Shown: positions 16,802 to 26,686 of the stretch, piece by piece
Position numbering within the stretch: the stretch's first letter is position 1
How the letters are laid out: each line of letters starts with the position of its first letter
From: Trichomonas vaginalis G3
Lineage: Eukaryota > Parabasalia > Trichomonadida > Trichomonadidae
DNA: 34,205 nt
Reading direction: 5' to 3'
NCBI RefSeq assembly: GCF_026262505.1
Contig: NW_026529297.1
Span: 1 to 34,205, forward strand
Notes under the pieces: generated by a model
Databases searched by the model: none
Told to the model about the DNA's origin: nothing
Seen by the model: the letters and a program-made list of their open reading frames with translations, nothing else
Program-made: the position numbers and the translations under genes

Positions 16802-17629
16802 ATGTCAACATTAGAGAACACAACAACAGTTATAGTCCATAAAGCTATAAATGAAGAATACGAATACATACAATATAACAAACAACTTCGCCTCATTCGT
16901 TCGGCCAAAGACGATATGTACCAAATGCAAAGTATAATGAACGCTCTTCGTTCTACAAAGCAAGCATATCATTGGTTTGAAAACCAACAGACAAAAGAAC
17001 TTTTAGAAGAATTTCCTCATATGATTGCTTCCCTCGGAAAACCGAGAGAAGAGATTCCGTACGAAAATCGCAAGAATTTGGCTCCTGGTTTGAAAGGTTA
17101 TTATGTTCATAGACTTTTAGTAAACGCTGTAGCAATATGGGCTTCACCTCGTTATGCTTGTTATATTTTCATGATGTTAGATGAACTATATAAAGCAGAA
17201 CGTGGAGAGATGGAAAAGAAACTTCAAGCAAAAGATGAAGTCATTGAATCCAAAGACAAAAGCATACAGAAAAGAATACCGCGTTCGGTACCAAAAGGAA
17301 AGGAAAAGAGTTATAAGTATATGATATATACTGAAGAGTTGGAGAAAGAAGAAGATAAAGATGTGGTTATGTTGCATTTAGTCAGAAGAAACAACAAGAG
17401 CTTTTATGACTTAGCTAAAATATATAAATCTGACAGAAACTGGTTCTATCGTGAAAACTTACCAATTTCAATGACACCGAATGAGCAAATAAAGGAAATT
17501 GTCAAAAATACTCTTCCTCAAACACACTATGACATCAAAGGTTGCACAATACTTACATTCAAAGAAGACTTAACATTACTGAAGGAAAAAATAACAGAAT
17601 ATTTCGATAACTTCAAAGAGGAAGAATAA
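16802..17629 (+). CDS. Second KilA-N-family protein (275 aa)
   Basis: Starts at MSTLENTTTVIV. The leader and first bases match those of the gene at 14796, so the two are paralogues or share a promoter. Residues of about 20-125 form a KilA-N-like or related viral DNA-binding domain (MNALRSTKQAYHWFENQQTK; GYYVHRLLVNAVAIWASPRY). A coiled linker follows (KKLQAKDEVIESKDKSIQKR). A C-terminal domain, KYMIYTEELEKEEDKDVVML, resembles the DUF3627-type tails found after KilA-N in large DNA viruses. A DNA-binding regulatory role is likely, the target unknown. The stop is TAAA. Confidence 0.75.
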   Translation: MSTLENTTTVIVHKAINEEYEYIQYNKQLRLIRSAKDDMYQMQSIMNALRSTKQAYHWFENQQTKELLEEFPHMIASLGKPREEIPYENRKNLAPGLKGYYVHRLLVNAVAIWASPRYACYIFMMLDELYKAERGEMEKKLQAKDEVIESKDKSIQKRIPRSVPKGKEKSYKYMIYTEELEKEEDKDVVMLHLVRRNNKSFYDLAKIYKSDRNWFYRENLPISMTPNEQIKEIVKNTLPQTHYDIKGCTILTFKEDLTLLKEKITEYFDNFKEEE

Positions 17630-17682
17630 AAAAATCTAAGCTAATTTTTTTTTTTATAAAATTTTATCTCATATGAAAGAAC
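17630..17682 (+). promoter_or_regulatory. Leader with AAAAAATCTAAGCTAATTTTTT
   Basis: The motif AAAAAATCTAA(G/T)CTAATTTTTT lies before the 71-aa gene here and again at about 18427-18447 before the PolB locus, in both cases 30-50 bases ahead of the start codon. Repetition in front of two unrelated genes suggests a promoter element specific to this Polinton. Confidence 0.4.
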
Positions 17683-17898
17683 ATGAATTTAGAATATTCG
17701 GAACTCATGACAGAAGAAGAGAACGAACAACATGTAAAAGATTATGCAAAATTTCTGAAGACATACAAAGCATTTAAACAATATCTAAATGCTTCTAAAG
17801 ATTATGCAAAATTTCTGAAGGTATATAAAGCGTATGAAAAAGCGTATGAAAAGTTTATACATTGGGGAATTGTTGTAAAATATCGATATGAAGACTAA
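17683..17898 (+). CDS. Small repeat protein, 71 aa
   Basis: Contains two near-identical KDYAKFLKxYKA segments (about residues 19-30 and 39-50), followed by YEKAYEKFIHWG. It is highly helical and charged, possibly forming an antiparallel helical pair. The two segments also match at DNA level (GATTATGCAAAATTTCTGAA twice, about 66 bases apart), so it arose by a recent internal duplication. No family recognised. It has a leader like that of PolB. Confidence 0.5.
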   Translation: MNLEYSELMTEEENEQHVKDYAKFLKTYKAFKQYLNASKDYAKFLKVYKAYEKAYEKFIHWGIVVKYRYED

Positions 17899-17916
17899 CC
17901 AAAAATATATTTTTGC

Positions 17917-18390
17917 TTAAATAGCTTCAGGGTCTATTTCTTCAACCATTTCACTTCCTTCGTCAATGTCAATAGAAGCTTCTTCAACCTTTGGTAAGAA
18001 TTTCTGTATAACATCTTTGTTCGTTATTGTCTTCAGAGATGAAGGATAATATTTCACATTTGTTTCACCCTTCTTATATTCTTTCTGTTCGGAAAGATTT
18101 AAAGCAATACTGAAGAAGTCAATGTTAGAGTTCTTTATGACAGTATAATGAGTATCTTTGACATTCACGAAGAAACTCTTTTGTTTCAAAACTACTGCTA
18201 ACTCTTGTGAAGTATAACGTTTGCGGTCAATGACGATAGCTAATGGTCTGACATACTGACCAAACTTAGATTCTTTCACAAACTTCTTGTTAAAGATAAC
18301 ATTAACATTTGAAGCATTATTGAACTCATTCTTGATGGCAGTAGCGAGAGCATTGTATGAAAAGAACTTGCAATCTTGCATGTGTTTCAT
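17917..18390 (-). CDS. Unrecognised Polinton protein, 157 aa
   Basis: Convergent with the 71-aa gene and divergent from PolB. It has a mixed alpha/beta N-terminal domain (YNALATAIKNEFNN; VRPLAIVIDRKRYTSQELAV) and an acidic tail (EEASIDIDEGSEMVEEIDPE). The start at 18390 (MKHMQDCKFF) has the TTTTAATG context seen in other genes of the element. Its position next to the polymerase suggests a replication accessory protein such as an ssDNA-binding protein, whose acidic tails are typical, but I see no OB-fold signature that I could defend. Confidence 0.5.
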   Translation of the reverse strand: MKHMQDCKFFSYNALATAIKNEFNNASNVNVIFNKKFVKESKFGQYVRPLAIVIDRKRYTSQELAVVLKQKSFFVNVKDTHYTVIKNSNIDFFSIALNLSEQKEYKKGETNVKYYPSSLKTITNKDVIQKFLPKVEEASIDIDEGSEMVEEIDPEAI

Positions 18391-18481
18391 TAAAATATAA
18401 ATATTAAATTATTTTGAAAAATAACTTAAAAAAATCTAATCTAATTTTTTCTAAAAATATTTTTTTTATTTCCTACTAAAG

Positions 18482-21400
18482 ATGTATCGGAAGTTGTCTA
18501 AGTTAGAACACTCGGAAATAAAACAACTTCTTACAGAAGCTAACATAGAAGTAGCAAAACATTACGCAACAAACAAAAAAGCACTCGCTGACTTCATTAA
18601 AGACTATAATGGTGCAATAAGTTATGATAGAATTCATGAGTTCATAAAGCCGCAACGCGGCGAGGACGAAGTCCATGCAAGAGCATTTCCTTTAAATGAC
18701 GTTGCTATTGACTTATATCATAGACGTTCAGTACCTCATGAAGTAAGAAGAGAAATGTTTGACATAACAAATGCAAACGTTGGTAAAACACGAAAGAGAG
18801 ACGACACACTGAAACAACAGAGAAGAGAGATGTTTAAGAGCGCTATAGAACAAGTTCGCAAAGCTAACGATGTCATTCGTTCCATTGACGACAAACCAAA
18901 AGAAGGTGAGAGATGGTTAAAGAAAGATGAAGAGAATAGGAAGAGAAATGTGAAGTCAGGCAATAGACTCATTGACTTTAACATCGAAGCTTTAGATGAA
19001 CCAAACAGAGACTACTTACACAAACATTTCGGTAAGGTTTTCATGAGACTCTTAGAGAAAATTAAAATAAACTCACAACAGAGATGGATGGTATGTTATA
19101 AACTTGGTGGAAAGTATGAATGTTCTACGTTAAACCTCAATAATATTGGAACATTACTACATCAGCTCTTGAAGGAGAACTTTATATCAGAGATAGAAGC
19201 AAATGCTGCAGGTATTGTTGAAATGCACTATGACTTCTTCTTGACAAACATAAAGAATCTTACCGAAATAAAGATGTATGATTTAACAGAATATGAAGGC
19301 TTAACGATGTCAGATGTAAAGAAAGGCAAAAAAAAAGAGACCATATAGAGATGAAAGCACACTGACAAATGACCAGAAAGCCATTTTGGAAGCTCTTAAG
19401 CAAACAGGAAACCCAGCACTTATAGAAAGCTTTTGGAAAGATAATGGTGAAAAGAAGTTTTATAAGAAGAGAAGCGGTCAGTTCTGGAAGTATCTTTGCA
19501 CATTACCTATAAATCTTGAGCGCTACCAAATTTTCAATGAACTGAACAAAAGAACTGCAGCACTTATGACAGAAGACAATTGTTTCGTTTATGCTTGCAT
19601 TCAGGCTGGAGTAGATGGAGAGACTATTGACCACATGAGAGAAGTCATTCGTGTTAGAGACTTTCCTCAAAGTAAAGTACAAGAAATTTCTGACGCAACA
19701 GGTATAGCATTTAATGTTACCATTGGTTATTTCAATGACTCAAGACATAATGAAATAAAGAGATACATACCAAAAGAATGTGAAACTGTTCGAACTATTG
19801 ACTTACTTCTTGTTGAAGACCACTACATGCTAAATGAAAGATTACCAATGACAACATATTTCATTCGCAACTATATAGAAATTCTCAAAGCTTGTGGTGG
19901 AATGAACATTGAGAAACAAATGAAGATTTATACAAAGAGAGAAGATAAATATGTAGTTCGTTATGATAGAACAACACCGTTATGGGATGTTATGAAAACA
20001 TTGTGGGAGTGCAAATATTTCGAACCTATTTCTTATGGAGAACTTTTCACATATACGACTGACTTATATAAACAGAACCTTGCACCATTTAAAGACTTGT
20101 CATATTCTCCTAAGTATTGTGTTCGACTGAAGGAGAAAGCAGAGTCAAAAGAAGTAAATAAAGCTAAGTGTAAGTTCATACCTGAGCACGTTTTCTTTGC
20201 TGACTTTGAGTGTAGCACAGACGGCTTTCATAAAGCTTTAACATCTGTTACGACAGTGAAGATGGTTCTGTGAGTGAAAGCATTTGGGGTCAGAACTGTG
20301 CAACAGAATTTTTGGAGCGACTTCCTGACAAGAGTTTAATATATTTCCATAACCTCAGTTATGATATAAACTTCATCTTAAGACACATGATAGAAGTGAA
20401 AGGAACTCCCATCATTAAAGGTTCACGAACAATGCAAATAACTGGCTTATATAAAGGAAGGGCAATTATTATAAAAGACTCTTACAGTGTTATAAATAAG
20501 AAGCTTAAACTATTTCCTGCTATGTTTAACTTACAAACAGGACCGAAAGAAGTATTTCCTTACAACTACTACAGCAGTACTTTGTTAGCAAATGACAACA
20601 GAACTGGTGTCATTTCTGAAGCATGTAAGTTTATCCGGGATGCAGATGCATTCATGAAAAACATAGATTCCATCAAAGGTTGCAGAATAGATGAGAACCA
20701 TTTCGATTTAGAAAAGTATAGCACATTTTATTGCAAACAAGATGTAAGAATTTTAAGAGAAGGTTTTGTTAAGTTCCGCAATGACATATTGAAAGAATTT
20801 GATTTAAACGTTTATGACTACGTTAGTATTTGTTCAATTGCTAACAAATTATTTGAGAACAGAGTGTACTTCCCGAATGGAAATTTATATGACCTCTCAA
20901 ATAAACCAAGAGAGTTTATTTCGAGATGCATTCAAGGTGGAAGATGTATGCTGTCAGATAACATTAAACAAAAGAGCGAAACGAAACTCATTGCTGACTT
21001 CGACGCTGTTTCATTATATCCATCAGCTATAGCAAGACTTTATACTTTAGAAGGTATTCCAAAGGTTATGAAGAAAGAAATGTTAAGCACAGAGTATCTC
21101 ATGAGACATTTATTCGATGACGACCAAAAGGAACCCATTGGTGAAAAGTTTATGTCTGGCTTCTTTGTTCTCATTAAGATAACAGAGATTGGAATACATA
21201 GACACTTTCCTTTAATAGTTTGTGACCCTGAACTAAATCCAGAACTTAACGTTCCCAGAAGTTCAAACACTTGCTGTTTAATGTATGTTGACCATATAAC
21301 ATTACAAGACCTCATAAAATATCAAGGTGTCAAATGTGAAGTGTTGCAAGGATACTATTACGATGGAAACAGAGATATTAGAATAAGAGATGAAGTAAAG

Positions 21401-22258
21401 AAGTTGTTTGAGTTAAGGTTAAAGTATAAGAAAGAAGGAAATCCTTTGCAAGAAAATATAAAGCTCATTCTGAACAGTATTTATGGCAAAACTATTCTAT
21501 CTCCTATTGAGTCAAAAATAACCATAGTAAATGACAAAGATGCTATAAGATATGCCATCAGAAACTACAACCATATAGTGAAGTTCGAAGGTTTGGATGG
21601 TTCAGATAAAACTATTTTCAAGCTAACGAAAAGCATTTGCAGACACTTTAACTTCTGTCCACTTGGTGTTAACATTCTGTCTATGTCGAAGAGAATAATG
21701 TGTGAAGTATTCTGTACTGCTGAAGATATGGGTCTTCAAATATTTTACCAGGACTGCGATAGCATGCATATTTTCAATGAAGACATCCCACTGTTAGCTC
21801 AGGAATTTCAGAAGAGATACGGTAGAGAACTTATTGGTAAAACATTAGGTCAGTTCCATTCTGACTTCGCAGAAATAACACCTGGAAAACAAAGTTTAGC
21901 ATACAAGTCAATATTTTGTGGAAAGAAGACTTACATAGACTTACTCACGAATGATTTAAATGAAGTTGCATTTCATGCACGTTGTAAAGGTGTAAAACAA
22001 GACGTTCTTGCTTTAACAGCTAATGAAATGTTTCCTGAAGCTATACAATGCTATTACAATGAAGATAAGAACATTCACATACCTGTTGGAACATATGACA
22101 AAGACTCTGAGTTCAGTTTAATGAAACTTTACAAAGCACTTCATGATGGTCAAGAGATTGGATTTTACTTATGTAAGTCTTCTAGTCCTTGCTTTGCTGA
22201 AAAGTTTAACTTCTCAATAACGACTAAAACAAGCTTTATTCGTAAGTTGAAGTTCTGA
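18482..22258 (+). pseudogene. polB: Protein-primed DNA polymerase B locus (broken)
   Basis: The exonuclease signatures appear in order: DFECSTD (about 20205), NLSYDINF (about 20350) and YCKQDVRIL (about 20730). The polymerase motifs follow: A, DFDAVSLYPSAI (about 21000); B, KLILNSIYG (about 21465); and C, QDCDSMHI (about 21750). KxY-type palm/thumb residues follow. The long N-terminal part upstream of the exonuclease is where Polintons carry the terminal-protein-like region used for protein priming. It copies the element from its TIR ends. The polymerase and exonuclease motifs are all present in sequence, but the locus as a whole is broken and is a fossil here. Confidence 0.9.
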
Positions 22259-22326
22259 GGTCATTTATTTTTGTCAGCAATGAGGTCATTCGTGATAAAA
22301 ATAATGAGGTCATATATTTTTGTCAT
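22257..22326. repeat. Triple GAGGTCAT repeat between convergent genes
   Basis: GAGGTCAT occurs at 22257, 22282 and 22306 in the gap between the convergent PolB and HNH genes. It alternates with TTATTTTTGTCA, an inverted TGATAAAAATAA, and ATATTTTTGTCA, making an overall symmetric AT-rich array. A bidirectional 3'-end signal or protein-binding site is plausible. Confidence 0.55.
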
Positions 22327-22893
22327 TTATGTATAACCATTGTCTCTCTTAAACTTTGCAATAGACAGCTTTGTTCTTCTTCCTTCTACATCTGTAATGT
22401 TTATATAATCTTTGCTATACTGTCTTAAGACATTCATTCGTCTGTATTGAGTTCCCATGAAATAGTAAAAGACATCTTCACTTGGGACATAGTAGTAATT
22501 TTCTAGAGTAAATTTAGAGTATTGTATAATTTCAACAGCATCTTCAGGAAGAGTGTCTACAATGTCAAACCAATAGCCATTCGAACCAGAAATATTTCTC
22601 ATGTTTTGTCTTCTCGACACCCACCTTAAGTTTGAGATATGAAAGTCTCCTCTGTCTCTGTTTATATGGTCTACTTCTCGAAGTCCTTCAGGATTCGGTA
22701 TAAATTGATTTGCAACAATTTTATGCTTAAAGAGTTTATGTTTGTTTAAATAAACACAAATATAACCATCACCGTTGTCAAACTCACTTACAACTCTTTT
22801 GTTACTTATGCGCCTAATTGGATATGGGTACTCTGAAAAGATTTCATAGTCATTGTCATGTTCGAGTGTTTGCCAATGTCCTTCACCTTCCAT
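22327..22893 (-). CDS. NUMOD4/HNH endonuclease with extra C-terminal domain
   Basis: The start is the ATG at 22893 (MEGEGHWQTL), since no in-frame ATG precedes it. Residues of about 5-45 form a NUMOD4-type module (WQTLEHDNDYEIFSEYPYPI). The HNH core follows: HKIVANQFIPNP, EVDHINRDRGD and NLRWVSRRQN, in the HNH_3 pattern seen in homing and phage nucleases. The C-terminal 70 residues (VEIIQYSKFTLENYYYVPSE ... GRRTKLSIAKF) resemble the stand-alone TIR-encoded 106-aa protein. The enzyme would cut DNA at a specific site. It could be a homing-type passenger or a replication or recombination nuclease of the element. It is convergent with PolB. Confidence 0.82.
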   Translation of the reverse strand: MEGEGHWQTLEHDNDYEIFSEYPYPIRRISNKRVVSEFDNGDGYICVYLNKHKLFKHKIVANQFIPNPEGLREVDHINRDRGDFHISNLRWVSRRQNMRNISGSNGYWFDIVDTLPEDAVEIIQYSKFTLENYYYVPSEDVFYYFMGTQYRRMNVLRQYSKDYINITDVEGRRTKLSIAKFKRDNGYT

Positions 22894-22944
22894 GCCTTTC
22901 ACTCAAATAAAAATTTTCAGAAAAAAATAAAACTAGCGTAGATT

Positions 22945-23800
22945 TTACAATACAGCAATTGTAGAGTTTAAGAGTTGTGCTTCAATGTAGAGACAGTCCT
23001 TATGGTCTGGAGGTAAGAACACTGGGCAGTTATGGTCATGAGTGGAGAACATGTCTATCCAAAACTCACGATTGAAGCCAGTTAATTTATAGTATTTAGG
23101 GTTAGGAAGTGGTGTAGTTCTTGTATGACCTATGAACTCATTTTCAACTCCCTTACTTAAGTTTGAATATAATATAGCTTGCTTTCTATCCCAAATGCCA
23201 GGTGTTACAATCTTTGAAAATTCATTTTTCCTCGGAAGCATTGCATCATAATTGAAAACATTCTTGAAATCATCACTTGGTTCAGAGATTTGAAATCTTA
23301 TACGTAATGGATTTTTTTTTTTTAGCTACTTCATTGAATGGTGAGAATACAATGAATTGACGGTCATGAGTTCCATCAGCATTTGCTACAAACTCGTAAT
23401 GAAAAGCTATTAATCTTTCTACAATTCCTTCTTCTTTCAGTTCTGCAAGAAAATCACGTAAAGGCTGTAAAGTTTGTACTTCAATGTTAAACTTCTTTTG
23501 AAAATTTTCGTAAAATGTAATTATACAGTCTTCTAACGTCGTACTGTCATTGAAGTATTTGTATATGTGAATGTTTTGGGCGCTTAAAGACTGTTCGTCA
23601 TTTTCTATCTCGACTTGAAGTATAAAGTCAACCTTTCTGAAAGCACGTGTTATATACATAGATGTTATGCCAATGTACTTCTCTTCATTTATGTTCACAA
23701 TCCAGTCTGTTGGAAACTTAAACGTTACTCTGTTCCCCTTTATTTTGACGTCAGGGTTTTCACTACTGAACGCAACAGATAAAGGTATTTGTCTATACAT
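22945..23800 (-). pseudogene. Minor capsid (penton-like) protein locus (broken)
   Basis: The locus encodes a strand-rich protein with FKFPTDWIVNINEEKYIGIT near its N-terminus and FWIDMF ... VFLPPDHKDCLYIEAQLL at its C-terminal end. This is the pattern I associate with the Polinton minor capsid protein, a single jelly-roll that forms the pentameric vertices. It sits beside the major capsid gene cluster, as in other Polintons. The gene start is at MYRQIPLSVAF (23800), with GCATTAAATG context. This copy is broken. Two other genes (3184-4065 and 8326-9102) share the same end motifs. Confidence 0.7.
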
Positions 23801-23824
23801 TTAATGCGGATAAAAATAAACCAT

Positions 23825-24085
23825 TTACTCTTTCTTTGCTTCAGCTTCTTTAGCTTTTGCTTCAGCTTCTTCTCTAGCTTTCTTCGCCAGTAGTCTTGGG
23901 TTCTTTTGTCTTCCAGCAGCTAATGCAGCAAGTTGTTTTTCACTAAGTTTTCTCTTTGGTCTCTCTGGCTTTTGTTCTTGTTTTTGTTCCTTCAGTTTGG
24001 ATAAAATTTGCTCACGAATTTCTTTCTTCAATGCTTCAACATCTATGACCCCTTGGGTCTTGTCCGTAGGGCTTGTCTGAGTCAT
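23825..24085 (-). CDS. Small basic coiled protein, 86 aa
   Basis: The start is taken at ATG 24085 (MTQTSPTDKTQG), which leaves a 45-bp divergent gap to the next gene; a longer form would fill part of that gap. It contains a helix (VEALKKEIREQILSKLKEQK), a KRKLSEKQLAALAAGRQKN segment like those in many small virus DNA-binding proteins, and an Ala/Glu/Lys coiled tail (KAREEAEAKAKEAEAKKE). A virion-core or DNA-associated role is plausible by composition only. Confidence 0.6.
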   Translation of the reverse strand: MTQTSPTDKTQGVIDVEALKKEIREQILSKLKEQKQEQKPERPKRKLSEKQLAALAAGRQKNPRLLAKKAREEAEAKAKEAEAKKE

Positions 24086-24130
24086 TTGACTGCAGATAAA
24101 AAACAAAATTAAAACTTTAACCGATGTAAA

Positions 24131-24565
24131 ATGAGCTTGTCAAAATCAGAACGAGAGTCTATTATATTAAATGACGCAAGAGGAATACAACATCCTTTCT
24201 ATTACGTAAGTCTGAGTAAAGATGGTAAAATATACGTAAGAAAAAGAAAGGTTCCATTAGCGAATGCAGAAAGCGACAACATTAAGGTGTATGGCAAGGG
24301 TGAAGTCCACGAAGCCCATATTAAGCCTTCTATTCAAACTGAAAAGTCAATAGAACCAGAAGAAAAGAAGCCAGATGTACTTTCAATAACGAACCAAGAG
24401 CTTATTGCAAAGTTCGTGAATTTCATTGAAAAACAAACCGAGTCAAAGAATCCTGACCCGCCAGTGAAAGAAGTTGAGACAAAAGAGAATGTACAGTTCA
24501 TTGAAAATGTCAAGAAACAACCTCCACCACGAATGCCAAGAAGAAGAGTGAGAATAATGAAGTAA
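24131..24565 (+). CDS. Basic-tailed small protein (144 aa), related to 26687-26923
   Basis: The N-terminal domain carries HPFYYVSLSKDGKIYVRKRK followed by VPL, which matches EGFYIHTIKDGRVQFRKIK then QPL in the 78-aa protein at 26687-26923. The two are paralogues flanking the capsid genes. The middle is acidic and disordered, and the end is a basic proline-rich tail (PPPRMPRRRVRIMK). Starts MSLSKSERES. A virion protein with a DNA- or membrane-contacting tail is one reading. The stop is TAAA. Confidence 0.6.
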   Translation: MSLSKSERESIILNDARGIQHPFYYVSLSKDGKIYVRKRKVPLANAESDNIKVYGKGEVHEAHIKPSIQTEKSIEPEEKKPDVLSITNQELIAKFVNFIEKQTESKNPDPPVKEVETKENVQFIENVKKQPPPRMPRRRVRIMK

Positions 24566-24592
24566 ATAGATATTTTTATCCGAAGTAAATAC

Positions 24593-26167
24593 ATGCAGAA
24601 CGAACAGCTAAACGAATTTACTCCAGCAGAGCATATTCATCAGATTCGCTCATATTTCGATATCATAGACAATGCAGTTCAAATTGGTGACACTAATAGA
24701 AAATATTCTGACGCAAAGATTCCATCACAACCTGGAACTGCTAAAGATAACACATGGGTAACATTCAATCTCTCACCTCCTGGTGAAAATATGTTGGACC
24801 TTTACAATACATTCATTACGTATAAAATGGAAGGTCAATTTATTGTAGATAAAGAAATTGGTTCAGGTTCCAATAAAACAAACCCACCAGGATTTTGGAT
24901 TGGTTTCGATGACGCTTTCTATGCAGTTGCTGGATATCAAATCCTTGCAAATGGTCGTATCGTATATTCTCAAGACAACGCAAGAGAAGAAGCATATATA
25001 ACTTCAAACTCACAAACTACCGAACAAATAAAGAAAGTAGATGTTTTCTCAAAGACTCGACATGAAGATGTATGGAGTCATTCGGGAACATGCAGAACAG
25101 GACAAATTGTTAGTGGGCCGATTACAGCAGGAAAATCATTTGATTTTAAGCTTCGTTTAAGAATTCCTGTTAGAAGATTCCTTCCATTAGAAGCTATTCG
25201 ATTTATTCCAGCTTTTGCAGGAAACATTCAGCTTAAAGTAAAGTTCAGTAGCGACGCCTTACAATGCACATCTATATCTGTAAATGATATCATTGCTTTC
25301 AATCCAACTCTTAAAGTTGCATTTGCTTCAGATTCAAATTCACCGACAAATAAATTTGTTCCATGGAATGAACCATTCACTATGATAACGAAGGCAGTAG
25401 AAGCTAGTGGAACAGTTACTATTACAACTGTAACCCAGCAACTATTTCGAACAAAGATGGATTTTAATGAATGTTTCATTCATCCAAAGTCATTCTCTTT
25501 AGACCCTAACATTTATACAGAACTTGTAGAACATTATACAAACGAGGCTTTATGTTTTCCTGTTAAAGTTATGGATTGGATTCCTATGGACGGTTCATTC
25601 TCAAAGAATACAGATAGTTCAAGTGCAACATTTACAGCAGCTTATACGCCTATTAATGTTAAAAGTATTTGGGCACTATTTAGAAAGAAAGACAACTATT
25701 ATGTTAATTTTGAGAACCCTAAGTTTAAATATCTTCAGCTTTCCATGGGAGCTTATGGAAATATGCCTGCAGAACCTGAAAAATCATATGGACCTGTATT
25801 TTATGAAATGGTTGCGAACGCCTGCAATACAAACAATGATATGATAGGATTTAATGAAGATGTTATGAGGTCATTGGTGGATGATGGTAGTGTGGAACAT
25901 AAATGGGATAGCTATGACAACACACATTTCTTATGTGGTTTTCCAACAGAAGTGGACTTTTGCTTCCAGCAAGGTCAAACATCTACTGCTCCAATAACAT
26001 ACAAATTGTCTGTTAAAGGACCTATTGAACTAGCAACTGAAAATGTACCAAAGCCACTTATTGGATTTATGAGGGATTGTTGCTTTGCCATTCAGGTGCG
26101 TGCTAATGGCATCCCCATAATAAGATTAGATGACTATAACTTAGCTACAGACGACGGTGAGGAATAA
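24593..26167 (+). CDS. Major capsid protein (double jelly-roll)
   Basis: The 524-aa strand-rich protein lies in the capsid block. The N-terminus is an exposed helix/arm (FTPAEHIHQIRSYFDIIDNA). Features typical of adenovirus-hexon-like Polinton MCPs follow: a first beta barrel with WVTFNLSPPGENMLDLYNTF and GYQILANGRIVYS, the link RLRIPVRRFLPLEAIRFIPA, and a second barrel starting around residue 290. The length is in the usual range for double jelly-roll capsid proteins (about 500-650 aa). It would form pseudo-hexameric capsomers of an icosahedral shell. The frame is open throughout. The start at 24593 (MQNEQLNEF) is 28 bp after the preceding gene. Confidence 0.85.
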   Translation: MQNEQLNEFTPAEHIHQIRSYFDIIDNAVQIGDTNRKYSDAKIPSQPGTAKDNTWVTFNLSPPGENMLDLYNTFITYKMEGQFIVDKEIGSGSNKTNPPGFWIGFDDAFYAVAGYQILANGRIVYSQDNAREEAYITSNSQTTEQIKKVDVFSKTRHEDVWSHSGTCRTGQIVSGPITAGKSFDFKLRLRIPVRRFLPLEAIRFIPAFAGNIQLKVKFSSDALQCTSISVNDIIAFNPTLKVAFASDSNSPTNKFVPWNEPFTMITKAVEASGTVTITTVTQQLFRTKMDFNECFIHPKSFSLDPNIYTELVEHYTNEALCFPVKVMDWIPMDGSFSKNTDSSSATFTAAYTPINVKSIWALFRKKDNYYVNFENPKFKYLQLSMGAYGNMPAEPEKSYGPVFYEMVANACNTNNDMIGFNEDVMRSLVDDGSVEHKWDSYDNTHFLCGFPTEVDFCFQQGQTSTAPITYKLSVKGPIELATENVPKPLIGFMRDCCFAIQVRANGIPIIRLDDYNLATDDGEE

Positions 26168-26196
26168 AGGATGAACGTTTATTTTAAAGCTTATAA

Positions 26197-26637
26197 ATGA
26201 GTTCTTCATCAAGCTCTCGTGAACCTTCACCATCTATGAAACAAACTTTACCAAACGATTATGGAGCACCTATTGAATATTTCTTACGAGCTGCACAATG
26301 GCAAAGAGCAGTCTCACCAAGGTTAGGTGTTCCACCAGCTCCTGTCAAAAATAGCATTTGGTCAAATCCTTATATAAAATATGGTCTCCCACTAGGTTTG
26401 CTAGCTACAGCAGGAGCAGTTATGATGTTGAAAAGAAATAAAGCAAATGTTGTAAATAATACTGAAGTAGCTGAAGTTCAACAAACTCCAACGCCTTCAC
26501 AAGCAAAACCTTCAATGACTCCTGAACCTATGGAAGTACAAACTCCTGTTCAAAAGTCAACTCCTAAACCGACTCCAACATTTAAACCAGAACCTACTCC
26601 TCAAATAAATCGTAAAACTCCTGCGTTTCCTTACTGA
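26197..26637 (+). CDS. One-TM proline-rich protein (146 aa)
   Basis: Ser-rich N-terminus (SSSSSSREPSPS), then a central membrane segment (YIKYGLPLGLLATAGAVMML, about residues 65-84) with basic residues after it (KRNK). A Pro/Thr/Gln tail follows, made of PTP and KP repeats (QTPVQKSTPKPTPTFKPEP). It lies 30 bp downstream of the capsid gene in the same orientation. A single-pass membrane or virion-membrane protein is a fair inference; no family recognised. Confidence 0.65.
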   Translation: MSSSSSSREPSPSMKQTLPNDYGAPIEYFLRAAQWQRAVSPRLGVPPAPVKNSIWSNPYIKYGLPLGLLATAGAVMMLKRNKANVVNNTEVAEVQQTPTPSQAKPSMTPEPMEVQTPVQKSTPKPTPTFKPEPTPQINRKTPAFPY

Positions 26638-26686
26638 AAAAATAACGTTATTTTTTATTTAATATTACAATTTTTATTTGATTGAA

